A stretch of DNA of 64,000 nt from Ephemerocybe angulata (Eukaryota; Basidiomycota; Agaricomycetes; Agaricales; Psathyrellaceae), in assembly GCA_013368325.1 (NCBI GenBank), contig JAACJK010000219.1, positions 992,001-1,056,000 on the forward strand. Reading direction: 5' to 3'. Position 1 is the first letter of the stretch. Each line of letters opens with the position of its first letter. Made by a program: the position numbers and the translations under genes. A model generated the notes under the pieces. That model had not been told where the DNA came from. It made no database searches and saw only the letters and a list, made by a program, of their open reading frames with translations. Of this stretch, positions 58,918-64,000 are shown in pieces.

Positions 58918-59476
58918 ACTACCAGCTGCTGTAGAGTGCCTTGGCTACAGATTCTCGGTGTTTTTATTTCCAGTGATGTTGGCATGACTGTAGCAGAGAA
59001 ACATCGATAGCCTGAGCGCGAGTGCGTAGCCCAGCCTGGCACCAATCAAAGTTTCAACGACGATCAATTTTAAACTGGTGTTCGTGCGCGCTTCCTCCCA
59101 TCCGGTACGAGCCTCTCAGCATCGTACATTTTGCGGGTGGGTAGAAGAAGCTCACCGCTCGGAAGCGATACTTCCTAGACCTGTGCTCAGCTGAACTAAA
59201 ACCCCAGCTGGCCAAGCCAATTAATACAGATTCCAGGTCGCTTTGCTTCAAATTGTGAGGTCGCAATCACTATTCTTCCAGCTTTCGCAGGTATGATGAA
59301 AGGAGGGTGCACTAACCCTGGATCGACCGGAAAGCCACAGGGCTGATGAACCGGGATAGGACAATAAGCCTGAGTAAGCACTAGGCAAAGAAACATCCAA
59401 AACGTAACAAACACAACCGGGCGTAAGCGAAGTCCAGGAGAAGGGTATGTAGATCAATGGGGTCCGAGAGACACAA
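58918..59476. other. Interval upstream of the AFI1-like stop codon
   Basis: 559 nt between the probable small gene (plus) and the 3' end of the AFI1-like gene (minus). Open frames on the minus strand show no motif. Likely 3' untranslated sequence of both genes. Confidence 0.45.
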
Positions 59477-62451
59477 TCAGAAAGCAATGGTCGATGCGAT
59501 CGAGTTGGAATGCATCCTTGTTTGCGGAAGTCCAGCCGGATTATGTCCCGAATCACTCGATGGGTGAGCTTGAGGTTGCCCATAGTTGTTATTGAAGAAG
59601 CCTTGCTGGTCTGATGCTCGTCGCTCTTTTGCTTGCGCTTGGCGAACGTACGCATAGCGTTGGAACTGGTTGAGAGCTTGCAAAAACAATACTCCAACCT
59701 AGTATTGGGAGAACGGGAAGCGAAAAATGTCAGCGCTTTGTTTTACAATTGACAATTTAGATTTTGACTGACCGAGTACGAGCGTAGCTGATCAAACAAG
59801 TCCACGGTTGCTTCACGCACAGATTCCCGGGGATGGTGGAGCCCGAATGCAAGTGACAAAAGGCCACCACCATGCGGAATGCACGAAAGCAGCTACGGGA
59901 AGGAAACCCCTCAGTCAGCCGAAGACCAACGAAGCATAAAGCACCACACATACTTCTACGGCTTGATCATAGGACTTCACATTATTAACAAGGGTTCTCA
60001 TAATAGCCAAAGCCTCCGAGTCGCTCATGTTCTTTGCATAACGAAAGCGCATCAGTTGGTGCATGAGGTCAAACCCTCTGATAGCACACGAAGACTGGGC
60101 CTTCATGTAGTCCTACCACCACACTATGAGTAACAAAGCAAACGTATTCAGGAGGAGAAATGTCAACTCACAGCCACAAGGTACTGATAACTGTTGGTTT
60201 TCCTCCAAGCCTCGATACGGTGTCCATTAGCAACAAGCTCCTTCCAGCAGCTCGTTTCGTCATTGAACGACAAACCACTGCCCAACTGCGGTGGATGGCC
60301 TGGGGTTTCCGTGAAGGGAGCACTCGGGAACCCAAACTTTGTCGACCCCGTCGCCTCCTCTTCATACCGGGACGCTAACCGCACAAAACGCATCACATAG
60401 TCCGTAAACCTCGTTCGCACAAGGCCTTCGCCAAAATGGTCGTCAATTGCAGCTCGGATCTGGCGTGGGATTCCATAGGTGATGAGAACGGAGAAGTGAT
60501 TTGATTTTGAAGAAGGTAAGTCAGTCGCGTTCCACTCCATCCACAACACACAACTCACATCGTCGATGAATATCCGATCCGCATTGCTGTCCTTGAAAGC
60601 ATCTGCTTTCGCGCCTTCTTTTGCAATGCGTGCGATCTCCTCTTCACTGCCCAGAGAAGCCTCCGCTTTGAGAGTCCCCGATCGAGTGATCAGAGGAGCA
60701 GAAAGCGTTACAGAGTTGGAGACCGGCCATGTCGTGAGGATATCCTTGGCGACAGTGACATTCCCCGTGCTGATGTCCAGCAGCAAATCCCACATCTTCG
60801 ACGATTCGAAGATTGGGTTGGTTACCCCAGCGATATATGCAGGCCTGGAAGTACAGCCATGAGTCGCCAACACAGAACACAGGGGAAACACTGTACGTAC
60901 ACAGATTCCCAATCATCCCTGTTCCTTAGATTAGCATAAGGAAAAGCGCGTTCTATGAATCCTCTCAGCACCGCCCCGCACCCTGAACCAAGTGCACATG
61001 CTGCCAGCACAAAATTTGAAACTTCGCCGGCTGGTCGTTTATGTCCGAGGAAGATTATTCGTTTCCCAGTAACCAACGCGTTAAAGAGAATGATGATAGG
61101 GTGCGTCTGAAGACCATTGGTATGTAGGTGAGGGTGCTGGGGCCCTGTGACTTGCTGATAGTTAGAGAAGACTTTTATCAGGGTGATTAACGAGTACTGT
61201 TGGCGAGCGTCAGTACGCACAGGCGACGAGGTAATCTGGACTCACATCGCCAACCTCCTCCGGAAAAGTCGCGAGGGGCATCTTAATAGGGAGGTGGTGA
61301 TCCTTATATGCCACCATGGTATGATAAAAATGTGTGTCTTTTACAAGATTCGATCGGGCATGCGGCTGAGGTGCTTGAGAGGGTTTGAAAGTCTGATTGA
61401 TGAGGTGAGAAGAGGAGGAGGAGGCACCGGTAGACCGTCGTTTCCGCGAGTTTGCAGTGATAGTGCTGTCTTTGGCGACGGAGCTCGAGGTTGTGCTGCT
61501 CACATCGTCTTTCACACCGAGGTCCAAGCCGCTCTCGTCCCCCACCCACACCGCACTCCCCCCTAAGGAGAAGGATGAATCGTCCGGCGAGTATGATGTA
61601 CCAGGCTGACCGTGTGATCCACTAGACGACGACCCGTTCTCCTTGCGTTCCGTTACCTTTGATCGCATAAGTAGACCATCCTCGAAACTAGAGTATGAGT
61701 CGTTGGAATTGGTAGACTTGTGTTGCTGAGCTGGCCGGTAAGGAGTGGGCTGTTGCGACGCAAGATGTGCAAACTTTTCCGAGAAGATATCCTTCCGCTC
61801 CGAAGCTCGCATGATCAGCTTCTCACTACGGCTGAGTATAGGGGCACCAGACAGATCAATGGCGTTCACGGCGTCGAAAAGTCGAGCAAGGCAGTCTTGA
61901 GACGGATTCGCGAAGTAGTCGTCGAGAGCCATGAGAAGGAGGGGCTTGAAGATCTGTATATAAGGGTGGCGGGTGCATATCGCCAAAGCCATGACCTTGG
62001 CCCCTCTACAGAACATATGTGAGCACGCGACACGGAAAGATCTCGTCGCCTTACCTGTCCAGGGTTTTGTCGTGCTTCGTCCTCACCAAATTAAGAACGC
62101 AGAGTAACTCTGGCTTCTTCCCTCGTTCCGCCTCATCTTCCCCGGGTAGATCGATTGGCTGCGTCTCGGGGGTGTCAAGTGCCAGCACAGGCGAGATGGT
62201 GTTGAATGGTGTCTGATTCAAGAAGAAGATAGTCCAGTCGTCGAGTTGTGCTTCAGCTCCATCCGGTAACATTGACATGGCCAGAATACTAGGTAATTTC
62301 AGCGAGATGCACAGACCACGATACGAATGTTGCATTACCTCTCATCGACACCCAATGGTTGAGGAAACTGGTACTTGAGTTGTGCACCCTCGAAAATGTG
62401 GAATTCTGCGAGCAGAACGAAGGAGCAATGGTTTCCATTTGAAGCGCCCAT
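59477..62451 (-). CDS. AFI1: AFI1/MesA-type DENN-SPA polarity protein
   Basis: A membrane-traffic and polarity protein; yeast Afi1 links the Arf3 GTPase to polarised growth and Aspergillus MesA stabilises the polarity axis. The ATG at 62451 starts an Afi1 N-terminal docking domain (S-F-V-L-L-A-E-F-H-I, then Q-F-P-Q-P-L-G-V-D-E). F-F-L-N-Q-T-P-F-N-T-I and L-L-C-V-L-N-L-V-R-T-K follow. A Ser-rich insert lies at about 61350-61750. The SPA/DENN-like core is at about 61140-60740: P-I-I-I-L-F-N-A-L-V-T-G-K-R-I-I-F-L-G, A-C-A-L-G-S-G-C-G and Y-I-A-G-V-T-N-P-I-F-E. A helical C-terminal part (L-M-R-F-R-Y-A-K-N-M) ends in a Gln/Asn-rich tail. About ten exons, junctions approximate. AVL9/DENND6 proteins are the nearest alternative; the N-terminal block argues for Afi1. 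Confidence 0.88.
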
Positions 62452-63032
62452 TGTCGTTCCCTCTAGACGAACTGGCTCTCTAGGAGCCCTTGCAGAGTGT
62501 GCGAGTAGGGCCTAATGGTGCCAGTGCGCGAAGGCCCATAGGGGTTCTTAATCAAGCGCTCGACGTTGGAATCAGGTCATTACTGTCAGCTACATAATGA
62601 ATGTTTAACATCAGCCTTAGGATCAAGCACTCCTCGAAAGCCTCCTGGCTGGGGATACTTCAATCTTGGCTATCTTGGACACCTCAGGTAGCATTTAAGC
62701 AGCTTTATGGTGTTTTCTTTGATCAAGACCCCTTCCTTACATCTCCCTGAGACTAGAGTAGGCTTTAGTAATGTCATCCTGGGTAAGTAGATAGGCCCCT
62801 AACTGTCTGCTTACATAAAAAAACATTTCGGTGCCAAGTACTTTATAACGAACGTGTGTGGAGAGAATCTTTCTGCCCTTCCCCCACTACCTCGACATCG
62901 TCCAGAACAACTTGGGTCCTACAAGATGCTTTGGCCAGAATTACTAGAAGTTCGTGGTTTCAATCACTCCAGCAACATGCGACCGCCCACTTGCTGTTCC
63001 TTTTCAAGGTCACCCCGACCAGCATAGCGTAC
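62452..63032. promoter_or_regulatory. Divergent promoter, AFI1-like / Na+/H+ antiporter
   Basis: The interval between the minus-strand ATG at 62451 and the first clear in-frame plus-strand ATG at 63033. It holds both promoters and possibly a first exon of the antiporter between about 62856 and 63032, where the frame is open. No named site was recognised. Confidence 0.4.
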
Positions 63033-64000
63033 ATGTGCCTTGGAGGTTTCATCGTCGCGGTACGATTGCACCTTTAATTCAAATTTATATAGCTAATTTG
63101 CTTTCACATATAAAGTTCTCTATGCTGTCGCTACTGGCGAGGGAGAAGGTACGTAACACTGGGACTACATTCACGGGACCGGGGTGCTTAACATACGCCC
63201 GTCTTGCAGCTCTACGTTAATGAAGTCGTCATCGGCACCGCGTTCGGGGTCTTCATGGGGCCCTACTTCGCAGGGATATTCAACCCTCGCGATTGGGGAC
63301 ATCATTCCAGTACTATAACCCTCGAGGTTATGCGCATCGTCCTCGCGACTGGTCTGTTTGCTATTGGGGTCGAGCTGCCGAAGTCTTACATGGCGCGGCA
63401 CGCGAAAAGCCTGTTGGCTATGGTTGTACCGACCATGGCGATTGGCTGGGTTGTTGTGGCAGGTAAGTAAAAAGCATCCGACCGTGAAGCGAGCGCGTTG
63501 ACCCGAATACTTTGGCTTGGCTAGGATTACTTCGCGCCCTTTTCCCGGGTTTATCTTTCATATCTTGCCTGGCCATCTCTGCCTGTTTAACTCCTACAGA
63601 CCCTATCATTTGCGCTGCCATTGTTGGTAAGACCTTTCATCTGAGCTTAACCTAAAGCCTGTTCCAACCTTCCATTTAGGCGGAAAGTTTGCTAGGAAGC
63701 ATGTGCCTCTTAACCTCAGACATATTATATCGGCCGAGTCCGCGGCCAACGATGGACTCGCATACCCATTTTTAACCCTGGCAATATACCTCACTGTGGA
63801 TCAATCGAAGTCTGAGGCAATTGCCCACTGGATTGTCATCGGCTGGTTATGTAGGTGTTTGACAATCCAAATTAGCTCTGTGGTACTTATCATGACTTCC
63901 AGACCAAGTATTTATGGGCGTGTTAATCGGTGCTCTGGCAGGTTTGTCTTCGATCTAAACCTTTTCTTCATAAGTTTCTTACCTTTGGCAAAGGCTGGGG
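63033..64000 (+). CDS. Na+/H+ antiporter (CPA1, fungal Nha1/Sod2 type), 5' part
   Basis: A plasma-membrane exchanger that exports Na+ (and K+) for H+, giving salt tolerance and pH control. The gene runs off the right edge. Exons include 63033-63059, 63116-63148 (11 codons, F-S-M-L-S-L-L-A-R-E-K) and one from 63210. Joining them gives G-G-F-I-V-A-F-S-M-L-S-L-L-A-R-E-K-L-Y-V-N-E, as expected for the first helix. Later landmarks are G-P-Y-F-A-G-I-F-N-P-R-D-W-G, A-C-L-T-P-T-D-P-I-I-C (the T-D ion-site motif) and S-A-E-S-A-A-N-D-G-L-A-Y-P (the N-D motif). Several hydrophobic helices are present. The start is uncertain: V-T-P-T-S-I-A-Y just before the ATG also looks like family sequence, so translation may begin in an upstream exon. 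Confidence 0.85.

Noticed and set aside
1..64000. tRNA or rRNA genes, CRISPR arrays, transposons with terminal repeats
   Set aside because: None could be supported by eye; scattered GTTCGA matches lack the rest of a tRNA, and no direct or inverted long repeats were noticed beyond the short methyltransferase relic.

Overview
This is a 64 kb piece of nuclear DNA from a filamentous fungus, most likely a mushroom-forming basidiomycete (Agaricomycetes). Genes are intron-rich with short (about 45-75 nt) GT-AG introns and lie on both strands. Gene types also fit: a CBM1-GH5 mannanase, an AreA-type GATA factor, a fungal-only complex I subunit, a NACHT-ankyrin receptor-like protein and an orphan F-box protein. 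No bacterial, viral, CRISPR or clear transposon features were seen.

Layout, left to right. 1-2.3 kb: the 3' end of a cytochrome b561-type membrane protein converges on a homocysteine S-methyltransferase, followed by a decayed copy of that gene's 5' end. 2.8-4.8 kb: an FHA/SQ-TQ checkpoint kinase (Chk2/Cds1 type). 6.9-8.5 kb: a transcription factor whose Zn2Cys6 cluster is at its C-terminus and whose reading frame breaks once. 9.2-11.7 kb: an ER glycerol-3-phosphate acyltransferase, divergent from a NACHT-ankyrin gene at 12.2-17.0 kb. 17.1-18.8 kb: an F-box protein. 19.7-21.7 kb: a divergent pair, a complex I 21.3 kDa-type subunit and a UPF0643 protein. 22.0-24.0 kb: a disordered protein, divergent from gamma-glutamyltransferase at 24.5-27.0 kb. 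27.2-29.5 kb: secreted endo-mannanase. 30.0-33.9 kb: signal peptide peptidase with unusually long introns.

Right half. 33.9-37.9 kb: a 4 kb gene-poor stretch rich in GATA motifs, upstream of areA (37.9-41.9 kb). 43.0-48.9 kb: a Sec7-PH Arf exchange factor. 50.2-54.8 kb: a BRE4/FUSC-like membrane protein. 55.6-57.8 kb: a Zn2Cys6 regulator with a 13-nt exon. 58.3-58.9 kb: a probable unrecognised small gene. 59.5-62.5 kb: an AFI1-type DENN/SPA protein. 63.0-64.0 kb: the start of a Na+/H+ antiporter.

Most genes are housekeeping or regulatory, and no biosynthetic or defence cluster is evident. Two membrane-traffic genes acting on Arf pathways (Sec7-PH factor and AFI1-like) lie within 20 kb, which may be chance. 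Splice models were made by eye. Full exon sets were checked for an unbroken frame for the kinase, NACHT gene, complex I subunit, UPF0643, disordered protein, signal peptidase, areA and the 13-nt-exon regulator; the others are approximate.
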